NCBI GenBank assembly: GCA_963740215.1
Contig: CAVUDJ010000017.1
Span: 124,001 to 188,000 of the forward strand
DNA: 64,000 nt
Direction: 5' to 3'
From: CAVVAL01 sp963740215
GTDB lineage: Bacteria > Actinomycetota > Actinomycetes > Mycobacteriales > Cryptosporangiaceae
The notes below the pieces were generated by a model. The model ran no database searches, was not told the DNA's origin, and saw nothing but the letters and a program-made list of their open reading frames with translations. This document shows positions 38,086 through 49,235 of this stretch, piece after piece. The translations under genes were made by a program, and so were the position numbers. How positions within the stretch are numbered: position 1 is the stretch's first letter; the number at the start of each line of letters is the position of its first letter.

Positions 38086-39103
38086 CGAGGATCTGCGTCA
38101 CCACGGCGACGCCGAGGTGGGCGCCGGCCTGGTGGACCTGGCCGTCAACGTCCGCGCCGGCGCGCCGCCCGCGTGGCTGGCGAACCGGCTCGTGGCGTCC
38201 CTCGCGGCGCTGGCTTCGTACCCGGTGGCGGGCCCGGCGCGGGCCGCTGTCGCCGCAAGGCACGGCCGGCCGCCCGGCGAGGTGCTACTTACAGCCGGTG
38301 CCGCCGAGGCGTTCGTGCTGCTCGCGCGGGCTCTGGAACCGCGGCGTGCCGTGGTGGTGCACCCGCAGTTCACCGAGCCGGAGGCGGCGCTGCGGGCCGC
38401 TGGGCATCCTGTCGAGCGGGCGCTGCTCAGCGCTGATCACGGCTTCCGGCTGGACCCCGCGCGGGTGCCCGAGGACGCTGACCTGGTTGTCGTCGGCAAC
38501 CCCACCAACCCGACGTCGGTACTCCACCCAGCGGCGTTGCTCGCCGCGTTGGCCCGCCCCGGCCGGATCCTCGTCGTGGACGAGGCGTTCGCCGACACCG
38601 TCCCCGGCGAGCCGGAGTCGCTGGCCTCGCGCCGTGATGTCCCCGGACTCGTCGTGGTGCGGAGCCTCACGAAGACGTGGGGGCTCGCCGGGCTGCGCGT
38701 CGGCTACGTGCTCGCGGCGCCCGCCGTCGTGGACCAGCTCGCCGCAGCTCAGCCGCTGTGGGCGGTGTCGACACCGGCGCTGGCGGCGGCCGAGGTCTGC
38801 GCGTCGCCGGTCGCGGTCGCCACGGCCGAGGAGTACGCCCGGGAGCTTTCCGCCGACCGCGCTCACCTCGTCGCGGCGCTGACCGACCTGCCTGGAGTGG
38901 TCATCGCCGGCCGCCCGGCGTCGTCGTTCGTGCTGGTACGCGTCGCGAACGGGCCGGCGCTCCGGGCGGCGCTGCGCGAGCGCGGGTACGCCGTGCGGCG
39001 CGGTGACACGTTCCCCGGGCTCGGCGCCGGCTGGCTCCGCATCGCTGTCCGCGACCGCGCCACCACCGACGCGTTCGTCACGACCCTGCGCGAGCTGCTG
39101 TGA
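38063..39103 (+). CDS. cobC: Threonine-phosphate decarboxylase-like aminotransferase CobC
   Basis: A 346-residue PLP-dependent class I/II aminotransferase fold that makes the aminopropanol phosphate used by CobD. Marks are GEVLLTAGAAEAFVLLARAL, VVVGNPTNPTSVLHP, ILVVDEAFADTVPGE and the PLP Lys in RSLTKTWGLAGLRVGYVLA. A C-terminal R-I-A-V-R-D motif fits the carboxylate-binding Arg. The GTG at 38063 overlaps cobN; a TTG at 38069 has better spacing to GGAAGG. The stop overlaps the bluB start (GTGA). Confidence 0.9.
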   Translation: MTLKTDLDEDLRHHGDAEVGAGLVDLAVNVRAGAPPAWLANRLVASLAALASYPVAGPARAAVAARHGRPPGEVLLTAGAAEAFVLLARALEPRRAVVVHPQFTEPEAALRAAGHPVERALLSADHGFRLDPARVPEDADLVVVGNPTNPTSVLHPAALLAALARPGRILVVDEAFADTVPGEPESLASRRDVPGLVVVRSLTKTWGLAGLRVGYVLAAPAVVDQLAAAQPLWAVSTPALAAAEVCASPVAVATAEEYARELSADRAHLVAALTDLPGVVIAGRPASSFVLVRVANGPALRAALRERGYAVRRGDTFPGLGAGWLRIAVRDRATTDAFVTTLRELL

Positions 39104-39853
39104 CCCCCGCCGACCCCACTCCCGCCGAGTTTCGGATTTTTGGGGGTCCGGAAGGGGTTCCGACCCCCAAAAATCCGAAAGTCGACGGGGGGTTCTCCGA
39201 CGGCGAGCGCGACGCCGTGTACCGGGCGATCCACGAGCGGCGCGACGTGCGCACCGGGTTCCGGCTCGACCCGGTGCCCGACGACGTGCTCACCCGCGTG
39301 CTGGCAGCCGCCCACACGGCGCCGTCCGTCGGCTTCAGCCAGCCCTGGGACTTCCTCTGTGCTGCGCTCGCCTGAGACCCGCGCGCGTGTGCAGCGGCTC
39401 GCGGCCGGGCAGCGCGCCCGTTACGGCGCCGCGCTGCCATCGTCCAGAGCCAAGGCTTTTGCGGGTATCAAGACCGAAGCGATTCTCGACACCCCGCTCA
39501 ACATCGCGGTGACGTGCGACAGGACACGTGGCGGGCGCCACACGCTCGGCCGCTACACGCAGCCGCAGATGGCGTCGTACTCTGCGGCTCTCGCGGTACA
39601 GAATCTCTGGCTGGCGGCGCGCGCGGAAGGGCTCGGCGTCGGCTGGGTCAGCTTCTTCGACGAGCGTGAGCTGGCGGACGAGCTCGGTCTGCCGTCGCAT
39701 GTCGAGGTCGTGGCGTACCTGTGCGTCGGGTACGTCGAGGAGTTCCCCGGCGAGCCGGAGCTGGCCACGGCCGGTTGGGCCCGGCGGCGGCCGCTCGCAT
39801 GGGCGGTGCACGACGAGAGGTGGGGCGAGCGGGCCCTGCCAGGAGGAGACGTG
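39100..39853 (+). CDS. bluB: 5,6-dimethylbenzimidazole synthase BluB (frameshifted, no separate stop)
   Basis: A flavin-dependent nitroreductase-fold enzyme that turns FMNH2 into the B12 lower ligand DMB. Marks are FSDGERDAVYRAIHERRDVRT, AAAHTAPSVGFSQPWDF, LRSPETRARV and, in the second frame, FAGIKTEAILDTPLNIAVTC, GVGWVSFFDERELADELGLP and CVGYVEEFP. One extra T near 39359 splits the frames (FLVLRSPETR when removed). The N-terminal 30 residues read through a palindrome (39127-39183) and are not family-like. After the frameshift the frame runs into cobT without a stop. Confidence 0.85.
39127..39183. repeat. Palindromic element, family P5, copy B (inside bluB start)
   Basis: GAGTTTCGGATTTTTGGGGG... 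at 39127-39148 pairs with GACCCCCAAAAATCCGAAAG... at 39162-39183 with one mismatch in 22 bp. The loop also pairs (CGGAA / TTCCG). It is read in frame as EFRIFGGPEGVPTPKNPKVD at the BluB N-terminus. Confidence 0.88.
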
Positions 39854-40912
39854 ATGAGGCTGCTCGACGAGACGGTCGCCGCGATCCGCCCGGCCGACGC
39901 CGGCGCGGTCGCCGAGGCGCGCGACCGGCAGGCCCGGATGACCAAGCCGGCCGGGTCGCTCGGCGTGCTGGAGGACGTCTCCGTGCAGCTCGCCGGGGTC
40001 GCGGGCGTGTGCCCGCCGCCGCTGCCCGAACCGGCTGCAGTTGCGGTGTTCGCCGGTGACCACGGGGTGCACGCGCGTGGCGTCACGCCGTGGCCGCAGG
40101 AGGTCACGACGCAGATGGTCGGCAACTTCCTGGCCGGCGGCGCGGTCGTCAACGCCTTCGCCAAGCAGGTCGGGGCCGAGGTCGTCGTGGTGGACGTCGG
40201 CGTCGCAGGGACGTTGGAGCCGGTGCCGGGGCTGCTGCCGCGCAAGGTGCGCGCCGGTACCCGGGACATGACGGTGGAACCGGCGATGACCCGCGACGAA
40301 GCCGTCGCCGCGATCGAGGTCGGCATCGAGGTGGCCCGCGACCTGGTCGCCGCGGGCAACCGTGCGCTGCTCACCGGCGACATGGGCATCGCGAACACCA
40401 CGGCGTCGGCGGCGCTGATCTGCGCGTTCACCGGCGCGCACCCGGACGACGCCACCGGTTACGGCACGGGCATCGACGAGGCGAAGCGGGTCCACAAGGC
40501 GGGGATGATCCGGCGCGCGCTCGACCTGCACCTGCCGTCCGCCGACGATCCGATCGGCGCGCTGGCCGCCGTCGGTGGGCTGGAGCACGCGGCGATCGCG
40601 GGCTTCGTCCTCGGTGCCGCCGCGCTGCGTACGCCCGTGATCCTGGACGGCGTGATCGCGGGTGCTGCCGCTCTGGTCGCCGCGGCGATCGCGCCTGACT
40701 GCGTGGCGGCGTGCGTCGCCGGACACCGCTCGACCGAGCCGGGCCACGCGCTGGCGCTGCGCCACCTCGGGCTCACGCCGCTCGTGGACCTCCAGCTCCG
40801 GCTGGGGGAGGGCACCGGCGCCGTGCTGGCGCTGCCGCTGGTGCAGAGCGCGGTACGGGCGCTGCGCGAGGTGGCGACGTTCGACTCGGCCGGCGTGACG
40901 GAGAAGGCATGA
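39854..40912 (+). CDS. cobT: Nicotinate-nucleotide-dimethylbenzimidazole phosphoribosyltransferase
   Basis: A 352-residue CobT that activates DMB as alpha-ribazole phosphate. Marks are MTKPAGSLGVLEDVSVQLAG, VAVFAGDHGVHARGVTPWPQ, QMVGNFLAGGAVVNAFA, LLTGDMGIANTTASAAL, CVAGHRSTEPGHALALRHLG and LRLGEGTGAVLALPLVQSA. The ATG at 39854 (or GTG at 39851) has a strong ribosome site, AGGAGGAG at 39841-39848. It can therefore be made separately even though bluB runs into it in frame. The stop overlaps the next start (ATGA). Confidence 0.94.
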   Translation: MRLLDETVAAIRPADAGAVAEARDRQARMTKPAGSLGVLEDVSVQLAGVAGVCPPPLPEPAAVAVFAGDHGVHARGVTPWPQEVTTQMVGNFLAGGAVVNAFAKQVGAEVVVVDVGVAGTLEPVPGLLPRKVRAGTRDMTVEPAMTRDEAVAAIEVGIEVARDLVAAGNRALLTGDMGIANTTASAALICAFTGAHPDDATGYGTGIDEAKRVHKAGMIRRALDLHLPSADDPIGALAAVGGLEHAAIAGFVLGAAALRTPVILDGVIAGAAALVAAAIAPDCVAACVAGHRSTEPGHALALRHLGLTPLVDLQLRLGEGTGAVLALPLVQSAVRALREVATFDSAGVTEKA

Positions 40913-42156
40913 CGCCGCTCTACCCGCTCGGGCTGCGCGTCGAGGGGCGGCGGGTGCTGGTCGTCGGCGGTGGCACCGTGGCGCAGCGGCGCGTGCCTGC
41001 CCTGATCGACGCGGGCGCCGACGTGCTGCTCGTGTCCCCGCACGTCACGCCCGCCCTCGACGGGCTCGCCGCCGCCGGTCGGCTCACCTGGGAAGCCCGC
41101 CGATACGAGGAGTCCGATCTGGACGGTGCCTGGCTGGCGATCGCCACGACCAGCGACCCGGCCGCGAACGCCGCGATCGCCGAAGCGGCCGAGCAGCGCC
41201 GGATCTGGTGCGTCCGCGCCGACGACGGCAGCGCGTCCTCCGCGTGGACCCCGGCCGTCGGCCGGCACGACGGGGTCACCGTGGCCGTGCTCGGCGGCGG
41301 AGACCCGCGCCGCGCCGCCGCCGTCCGGGACGGCATCGTCGAGCGGCTCGCCGACGGATCGCTGGACTCGCCGCGCTTCCGTGGCGTCCACACCGGACCC
41401 ATCCCGGGAGTCGCGCTGGTCGGCGCCGGTCCCGGCGACCCCGAGCTGATCACCGTCCGCGGACGGCGCCTGCTCTCCCGCGCCGACGTCGTGGTCGTCG
41501 ACCGCCTTGCGCCGCACATGCTGCTCGACGAGCTGCCGGCGCATGTCGACGTGATCGACGCTGCCAAGATCCCGTACGGGCGGTACGTCGCCCAGGAGGC
41601 GATCAACGCCGCACTGGTCGAGAACGCGCTCGCCGGCAAGTTCGTGGTGCGGCTCAAGGGTGGCGACCCGTTCGTGTTCGGCCGCGGCGGCGAGGAGCTG
41701 GAAGCCTGCCTCGCGGCCGGCATCCCCGTCGAGGTCGTACCCGGTGTGACGTCGGCGATCTCGGTCCCCGCCGCTGCCGGGATCCCGGTGACGCATCGCG
41801 GCGTGACGCACGAGTTCGTCGTCGTGTCCGGCCACGCCGCGCCCGACAACCCGGACTCGCTCGTCGACTGGCCGGCGCTCGCCAAGCTGCGCGGCACGCT
41901 CGTGCTGCTCATGGGCGTGGAGCGGCTCGCCGCGATCTCCGAGACCCTGATCGCGCACGGGAAGCCGGCCGACACCCCGGCGGCCGTGATCCAGGAAGGC
42001 ACGACGGCCGCGCAGCGACAGGTCACCGCCACCCTGGCGACGATCGCGCACGCCGCGGCCGACGAAGGGCTGAGCCACCCGGCGATCGTCGTCATCGGCG
42101 AGGTCGTCGCGCTGGGCGAACGCTTTTCGGCGCTCGCCGCCAAGCTCCCACGCTAG
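40909..42156 (+). CDS. cobA: Siroheme synthase-type precorrin-2 dehydrogenase/uroporphyrinogen-III methyltransferase
   Basis: A 415-residue two-domain protein like CysG. The N-terminal Met8-type NAD dehydrogenase has GLRVEGRRVLVVGGGTVAQRR and AIATTSDPAANAAIAE. The C-terminal SUMT methylase, from about residue 165, has VALVGAGPGDPELITVRG, VVVDRLAPHMLLDELP, RLKGGDPFVFGRGGEELEA and VTHRGVTHEFVVVSGHA. It makes precorrin-2 for B12 and can also oxidise it towards siroheme. As the last gene of the cobN operon it supplies the first committed step. Confidence 0.92.
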   Translation: MTPLYPLGLRVEGRRVLVVGGGTVAQRRVPALIDAGADVLLVSPHVTPALDGLAAAGRLTWEARRYEESDLDGAWLAIATTSDPAANAAIAEAAEQRRIWCVRADDGSASSAWTPAVGRHDGVTVAVLGGGDPRRAAAVRDGIVERLADGSLDSPRFRGVHTGPIPGVALVGAGPGDPELITVRGRRLLSRADVVVVDRLAPHMLLDELPAHVDVIDAAKIPYGRYVAQEAINAALVENALAGKFVVRLKGGDPFVFGRGGEELEACLAAGIPVEVVPGVTSAISVPAAAGIPVTHRGVTHEFVVVSGHAAPDNPDSLVDWPALAKLRGTLVLLMGVERLAAISETLIAHGKPADTPAAVIQEGTTAAQRQVTATLATIAHAAADEGLSHPAIVVIGEVVALGERFSALAAKLPR

Positions 42157-42165
42157 CGACCCGCC

Positions 42166-42298
42166 GGCGGGGCACCGAAACGGACTTGCGTAACCGGGGC
42201 ATGTGCGCCCCGGGCGGGGCACCGAAACGGACTTGCGGTGCAAACTGGGGCACGCGCGCCCGGTATAGGCACGGCTTCCCCGAAAGTCCGGTTCCGGG
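42166..42298. repeat. Palindromic element, family P1, copy C with partial tandem duplication
   Basis: A 25-bp direct repeat (ending CACCGAAACGGACTTGCG) occurs at 42166-42190 and 42213-42237. The second is followed by the full P1 interior (GGCACGGCTTCCCCG) and right arm near 42283-42298. It lies between the convergent stops of cobA and otsA; 42157-42378 holds nothing else. Confidence 0.8.
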
Positions 42299-42378
42299 AG
42301 GCGGCGGCGCGGGCCTGGCACCGTTCAGACGCGGCGCGGCACGCCCCGATCCCGGAGCCGGGCGGCAGGTGGTCCCCG

Positions 42379-43776
42379 TCAGCTGGGCACTGGCGAGAGC
42401 GAGCTGAGGAACGATCGGGCCCAGTGCCCGACGTCGTTCTCCTGCACGTGGCGGCGCATCTTGCGCATGCGCCTGCGTCCCTCGCCGGGATCGACGTGCA
42501 GCGCGCGGAGCAGGTTCTCCTTCAGGCCGTCGATGTCGTGCGGGTTGACCAGGTACGCCTGGCGCAGCTCGGCCGCCGCGCCGGTGAACTCGCTGAGCAC
42601 CAGCGTGCCGCCGAGGTCCGGGCGGGACGCGACGTACTCCTTCGCGACCAGGTTCATGCCGTCGCGCAGCGGCGTGACCAGCATGACGTCGGCGGTGTTG
42701 TAGAGCGCGACCAGCTCGTCGCGCTGGTAGTGCTGGTGCAGGTAGTGGACCGCGGGCAGGCCGACCTTGCCGAAGTCGCCGTTGATGCGGCCGACCTCAC
42801 GCTCGATCTCGTCGCGGAGGGTCTGGTAGTGCTCGACGCGTTCCCGGCTGGGCGTGGCCACCTGCACAAGCACGGTCTCCGGGACGGAGAGCGCACCATC
42901 GGACAGCAGCTCGTGGAATGCCTTGAGCCGGCTGCCGATGCCCTTGGTGTAGTCGAGCCGGTCGACGCCGAGGATGATGTGGCGCGGGTTGCCCAGCTCG
43001 GCGCGGATCTCCTTCGCCCGCTGCTGGGTCGCCTCGGACTGCGCCATCTCCTCCATGCTGGCGACGTCGATCGAGATCGGGAACGCGCGGGCCTGCACCG
43101 GCCGCCCGCCCACGTCGACCTGCGACCCCTGGGGGCGCCGCCCGCACAGCGTGCGGCTCAACCGCAGGAAGTTCGACGCGCCGCCGGGAAGCTGGAAGCC
43201 GATCAGGTCGGCGCCGAGCAGCCCTTCGATCACCTGGGTACGCCAGGGGAGCTGCATGAACAGCTCCTGCGGCGGGAACGGGATGTGCAGGAAGAAGCCG
43301 ATCCGCAGGTCAGGGCGCTTCTCGCGGAGCATCGCGGGTACGAGCTGGAGCTGGTAGTCCTGCACCCAGACGATCGCGCCCTCGTCGGCGACCTGCGAGG
43401 CCGCGTCGGCGAAGCGCCGGTTGACGTCGACGTAACTGTCCCACCAGTGCCGATGGAACTGCGGCGCGGCGACCGCGTCGTGGTACAGCGGCCAGAGTGT
43501 GCCGTTGGAGAAGCCCTCGTAGTACTCGCTGACGTCACGCTGCGAGAGCGGGACGGGGTGCATGCGGATGCCGTCCAGCGTGAACGGCTCCGGCGCCTCG
43601 GTGCCGACGGCGCCGGACCAACCGAGCCAGACACCGTCGTGCGTGCGCATGATCGGTTCGAGTGCGGTCACCAGCCCGCCGGGGCTGCGTGCCCAGTGTG
43701 TCTCTCCCTGTGCGTTCCGTACCTGGTCAACCGGTAACCGGTTGGCGACGACGACGAACGAGCTTCGGGCGGACAC
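42379..43776 (-). CDS. otsA: Trehalose-6-phosphate synthase
   Basis: A 465-residue GT20 enzyme that joins UDP-glucose (or another NDP-glucose) and glucose-6-phosphate. Marks are FVVVANRLPVDQV, WSGAVGTEAPEP, WVQDYQLQLVPAMLREKRP, GFFLHIPFPPQELFMQLPW, LGVDRLDYTKGIGSRLKAFH and TPLRDGMNLVAKEYVASRPD. The start is GTG 43776. A matching phosphatase is not in the window. The neighbouring sugar transporter and alpha-glucosidase suggest a trehalose or glucan theme. The inverted repeat GAAAC-n6-GTTTC at 43839-43854 lies in its upstream region. Confidence 0.95.
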   Translation of the reverse strand: MSARSSFVVVANRLPVDQVRNAQGETHWARSPGGLVTALEPIMRTHDGVWLGWSGAVGTEAPEPFTLDGIRMHPVPLSQRDVSEYYEGFSNGTLWPLYHDAVAAPQFHRHWWDSYVDVNRRFADAASQVADEGAIVWVQDYQLQLVPAMLREKRPDLRIGFFLHIPFPPQELFMQLPWRTQVIEGLLGADLIGFQLPGGASNFLRLSRTLCGRRPQGSQVDVGGRPVQARAFPISIDVASMEEMAQSEATQQRAKEIRAELGNPRHIILGVDRLDYTKGIGSRLKAFHELLSDGALSVPETVLVQVATPSRERVEHYQTLRDEIEREVGRINGDFGKVGLPAVHYLHQHYQRDELVALYNTADVMLVTPLRDGMNLVAKEYVASRPDLGGTLVLSEFTGAAAELRQAYLVNPHDIDGLKENLLRALHVDPGEGRRRMRKMRRHVQENDVGHWARSFLSSLSPVPS

Positions 43777-43854
43777 GCCTCAGGCTCCCTCCGGGGATAG
43801 CTTGCCGTTTCTTTACCCTAGCTGGAGGGAGCCTTGCTGAAACGAGACAGTTTC

Positions 43855-44778
43855 CTACTTCACACCTCCTGCCGTGAGCCCGGCGACGATCCGCTGCTGG
43901 AACACCAACACCATGATCACGAGCGGAATCGTGACCACCACGCCGGCAGCCATGATCGTGCCGAACGGGATGTCCCGACCGAACTCGCCCGTGAACTGGG
44001 CCGTGATGACCGGCGCCGTCTTCAGCGACTTCTGGTTGATCACCGACAGCGCGATGAGGAACTCGTTCCACGCCGCGATGAAGGTGATGATCGCGGTGGT
44101 GAAGACCCCCGGCGCGGCCAGCGGCAGGATCACCTTGCGGAACGCCTGCGCAGGCGTGCACCCGTCGATCTGGGCGGCCTCCTCCAACTCGTACGGCATC
44201 TGCCGGAAGAACGCCGTCAGGTTCCACACGGCCAGCGGCAGCGCGAACGACATGCTCGGCACGATCATCGCCTGGTACGTGTTGATCCAGCTGATGTCGG
44301 TGAACAGCTGGAGCAGCGGCACCAGGATGGTGATCACGGGGAACATCGAGGTCGTAATGATCACGGCCAGTGCGGCGTTCTTGAACTTGAAGTCCAGCCG
44401 CGCCAGCGCGTACGCGGTGAGGATGCCGATGAGCAGCACCAGGACCGTGGTGGTACCGGCGACGATCAGGCTGTTGACCAGCGCCCTTGTGAACCCGTTG
44501 GCCGGCGAGAACGCCGAGTCGTAGTTCTCGGTGGATACCGGTCTTGGAAGGATCTCGTTGCTGAAGGTGTCCTCGCTGGGCCGCAGGCTTGAGACGATCA
44601 TCCAGTAGAACGGCAGCAGGCAGTAGACGACGATGACGACGATGCCCAGGTAGGAGAAGAACTTGCCGGCGGGCGTGCCGCTGCCGGTGACGCGCCTCGT
44701 CTTCTGCCGTACGGGTTTGGTGGCGAGGCCGCCGCCCTCCGCCGCCGGGATGCTCTGGGGAGTGGTACCGGTCGACAT
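43855..44778 (-). CDS. Sugar ABC transporter permease (MalG/ThuG-like)
   Basis: A 307-residue inner-membrane permease with about six TM helices (FLGIVVIVVYCLLPFYW in part, LIVAGTTTVLVLLIGILTAY, VITTSMFPVITILVPLL, GIIMAAGVVVTIPLVIMVLV in part). The EAA loop that docks the ATPase is ELEEAAQIDGCTPAQAFRKV. It forms the channel with the upstream MalF-like permease; only one base separates the stop and start. The likely substrate is an alpha-glucoside or trehalose, inferred from the neighbouring genes. Confidence 0.92.
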   Translation of the reverse strand: MSTGTTPQSIPAAEGGGLATKPVRQKTRRVTGSGTPAGKFFSYLGIVVIVVYCLLPFYWMIVSSLRPSEDTFSNEILPRPVSTENYDSAFSPANGFTRALVNSLIVAGTTTVLVLLIGILTAYALARLDFKFKNAALAVIITTSMFPVITILVPLLQLFTDISWINTYQAMIVPSMSFALPLAVWNLTAFFRQMPYELEEAAQIDGCTPAQAFRKVILPLAAPGVFTTAIITFIAAWNEFLIALSVINQKSLKTAPVITAQFTGEFGRDIPFGTIMAAGVVVTIPLVIMVLVFQQRIVAGLTAGGVK

Positions 44779-44779
44779 G

Positions 44780-45745
44780 TCACTTCCTCCCCGAGCGCGT
44801 GCCGATCACGTCGGCTCCGAGCACCCTGACGAAGACGTACGCGACGACCGCGATGTAGATGAAGAGCACGAGCGCGTACGCCGAGCCGAGGCCATAGTTG
44901 GTGAACCGCTGGGCCTGGTCGTACGCGAGCATCGACAGGGTCTCGACCTGCTCTTTCTGTGGCCCGATCAATGTGTATGGCAGGTCGAACATGCGCAGGA
45001 CGTCGAGCACGCGGAACAGCACCGCGACGACGAGCGCGGGTTTGACCAGCGGCAGGGTGATCCGCCAGAACGTGGTCCACGGGCTGGACCCGTCGACCTT
45101 GGCCGCCTCGTAGACCTCGGCCGGGATCACCTGGAGCCCGGCGAGTACCAGCAACCCGATGAACGGCGCGGTCTTCCACACGTCGGCGATGATCACCGCG
45201 AGCTTGGCCTGCCAGATATCGGTCGTCCACAGGATCGGGTCACCAGGGACGAAGAACGCGTTGACCACGCCGTCGGCCTGGAACGCGAAGTTCCACAGCA
45301 GGCCGGAGATCGCGGTGGGGATGCACCAGGGCACGAGGATGCTCGCGCGCACCAGGCCGCGGCCAACGAACGCCTTGTGCATGATCAGCGCCATCGCGAC
45401 GCCGATCGCCGTCTCCAGGAGCACGGTGACGACGGTGAAGAGGGTGGTGTTCCAGAGCGCGTTGAAGAATTCCGCGCTTTCGTCGCCGGTGAACATGGCC
45501 ACGTAGTTGTCCAGCCCGACGAACCGCTCGCCGCCCTCGAGCAGACCGGTCTCCGGGTCGACGCCCTCGTTCTCCTGGTACAGCGACAGCCGGACCGCGG
45601 CCAGGATCGGGTAGACGACCACCAGGCCGAGTACCAGGAAGGTGGGGGACAGGAGCATGGCGGCCAGGCGCCCGACTCCCTCGGTGCGCCTGGGGGCGCG
45701 GGTCTTCTGTTGCGCCGACGGTGCCGGCGTGGCGACAGAACTCAT
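44780..45745 (-). CDS. Sugar ABC transporter permease (MalF/ThuF-like)
   Basis: A 321-residue permease with six TM helices; the first follows an N-terminal basic tail (MLLSPTFLVLGLVVVYPILA). The EAA loop is EVYEAAKVDGSSPWTTFWRI. It partners the MalG-like permease and the binding protein upstream. No ATPase gene is present here. In actinobacteria a shared MsiK-type ATPase encoded elsewhere commonly energises such systems. Confidence 0.92.
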   Translation of the reverse strand: MSSVATPAPSAQQKTRAPRRTEGVGRLAAMLLSPTFLVLGLVVVYPILAAVRLSLYQENEGVDPETGLLEGGERFVGLDNYVAMFTGDESAEFFNALWNTTLFTVVTVLLETAIGVAMALIMHKAFVGRGLVRASILVPWCIPTAISGLLWNFAFQADGVVNAFFVPGDPILWTTDIWQAKLAVIIADVWKTAPFIGLLVLAGLQVIPAEVYEAAKVDGSSPWTTFWRITLPLVKPALVVAVLFRVLDVLRMFDLPYTLIGPQKEQVETLSMLAYDQAQRFTNYGLGSAYALVLFIYIAVVAYVFVRVLGADVIGTRSGRK

Positions 45746-45771
45746 GTACTGCCTCCCGGTCCAAGATGACC

Positions 45772-45806
45772 GGGCCGGGGGCCGGCGTGACGCCGACCCC
45801 CGGGCC
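45772..45806 (-). terminator. GC-rich hairpin between binding protein and permease genes
   Basis: GGGCCGGGGGCCGGCG pairs with CGCCGACCCCCGGGCCC around a short loop. It lies inside the 70-bp gap of the operon, so it probably protects or attenuates the transcript and lets the binding protein be made in excess of the permeases. Confidence 0.6.
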
Positions 45807-45815
45807 CGCCGACGG

Positions 45816-47111
45816 TTACTTCTGGGTGAGGGTCTCCAATTCGGATTGCAGGTCCTTCAGCGCGTCGTCCGTACTCTTCGTGCCGTTGAGCGCCTCGTAC
45901 GCCTCGCTGGAGATCGCGCTGGACAGCTCCTGGTACTTCACCGCCTCCGGGCGCTTCTCCGCGTTCTCGATCGACGCCTTGAGCGTGGGCAGGTACGGGA
46001 ACTTCGCGACGAGGCTCTGGTCGTCGTAGAGCGCCGCGATGGTCGGTGCCTGCGACGACGCCTGGAGGTTGGCCAGCTGCCGCTCGGAGCTGGTCATGAA
46101 CTTGATGAACTCCAGGGCGGTCTTCTGGTTCTTGGTGAAACTGCTGATCGCCAGGTTGTGGCCACCGAGGGTGGAGACGCCCGGCCCGTCGAGTCCGGGC
46201 AGCGGAGCCACGTTGAACTTGCCGACGACCTTGGAGGTGCCCGGCTTGTTCGCCAGCGCCCACTGGTACGGCCACTGCCGGTGGAAGACCAGCTCGCCGG
46301 CCTCGAACGCGCGGCGCCCCGGCTCCTCCTGGAACGTCAGCGCCTTCTTCGGGATCATCCCGCTCTTGAAGCCGTCGACCAGGAAGTTCAGGCCCTTCTT
46401 GGCTTCCTCGGTGTTGACGTTGGGCTTGCCCTCGTCGTTGACGACCTCGCCACCCGCCGAGTTGACGGCCTCGGAGAAGTTGACGGTGAGGCCCTCGTAC
46501 TTGTCGAACTGACCCGCGTAGCAGGACGCGCCCGCGGCCGCCGGCACCTTCAGCACGGCGTCGCACGTGGTCTTCATCTCGGCCCACGTCGTCGGAGGCT
46601 TGGCGCCCGCCGCGTCGAGCAGATCCTTGCGGTAGTAGAGCAGCCCGCCGTCGGAGAAGATCGGCACGGCGTAGAGCTTCTTGAAGTACTTGCCGGTCTC
46701 GACCGTCGCCGGCATGAACGTGTCGAGGGGGAACTGGTCCTCGGGTAGCTGCTCGACCCAGCCGTTGGCCGCGAACTCGCCGGTCCAGACGACGTCGAGG
46801 TTGAGCACGCCGTACGCGTCGGACTTGGTCTGCGCGTTCTGCACGAACTGCTGGCGCTGCTCGTCGGCCTTCTCCGACAGCTCGACCAGCGTGACCTTCT
46901 CGTCTGGGTGGTCCTTGTTCCAGGCGTCCACCTGGTTGTTCTGGTTGCGCGAGGTGTCCTTGCCGCTCACGTACGTGATCGGTCCGGTGCCCTCAAGTGC
47001 CCCCGCCGCCGTCGTGCTGTCGTCGCTGTCGTCCCCGCCGCACGCGGCCAGTCCGAGGACCAGCACCATCGCGCTCATGGCGGCCATGACGCGCCGTTGC
47101 CGCATCGCCAC
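45816..47111 (-). CDS. Extracellular sugar-binding lipoprotein of ABC transporter
   Basis: A 431-residue solute-binding protein with a lipoprotein signal: MAMRQRRVMAAMSAMVLVLG then lipobox LAACGG. The mature protein has typical family-1 marks (ITYVSGKDTSRNQNNQVDAW, VVWTGEFAANGWVEQLP, AVPIFSDGGLLYYRKDLLDA, FHRQWPYQWAL). It captures an oligosaccharide outside the membrane for the two permeases. The nearest functional relatives by context are trehalose/maltose-type (ThuE/LpqY-like) proteins. The upstream 47112-47397 region is a divergent promoter area with ettA. Confidence 0.92.
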   Translation of the reverse strand: MAMRQRRVMAAMSAMVLVLGLAACGGDDSDDSTTAAGALEGTGPITYVSGKDTSRNQNNQVDAWNKDHPDEKVTLVELSEKADEQRQQFVQNAQTKSDAYGVLNLDVVWTGEFAANGWVEQLPEDQFPLDTFMPATVETGKYFKKLYAVPIFSDGGLLYYRKDLLDAAGAKPPTTWAEMKTTCDAVLKVPAAAGASCYAGQFDKYEGLTVNFSEAVNSAGGEVVNDEGKPNVNTEEAKKGLNFLVDGFKSGMIPKKALTFQEEPGRRAFEAGELVFHRQWPYQWALANKPGTSKVVGKFNVAPLPGLDGPGVSTLGGHNLAISSFTKNQKTALEFIKFMTSSERQLANLQASSQAPTIAALYDDQSLVAKFPYLPTLKASIENAEKRPEAVKYQELSSAISSEAYEALNGTKSTDDALKDLQSELETLTQK

Positions 47112-47397
47112 TCCCTCCCTAGCTGGGTCACCCCGTGGCTGAATCCTTCAAGATGACAAGCGCCACAACTCCCTCTCCCTGGCGCGTCATCCTGATCTTT
47201 CGACTTCCCGCCGACGGGGGAAGTGCGAAAACCCCTCTGTTACGGTTCCGTTACCCAGATGCGCACCTCCGCGTATTACACCGGTGACATTACGTGTCCG
47301 AGGGCTAACTGGCAGCCGTTGTGGATGGGATTTCACGGGGACACAGCGGACCTGGGAGGATGACTAGCGGCACCCGACTCGTGAAGGACCTCTCACT

Positions 47398-49068
<1,671 letters not shown>

Positions 49069-49235
49069 AGCGTGCGCGCCGACTGGGATGCCGGAGCGAG
49101 CCGGAGATCCAGGCGTCGGTCATGCACGGCCGAGGAGGCGCGCATGCCGTTGTTGCATGCGGGACGACGAGAACGCAGTCCGGTCGGCACCTGGGCGCAG
49201 CGCGGCCCGGCAGGTCGCGGTCGGTGTGTGCGCTA

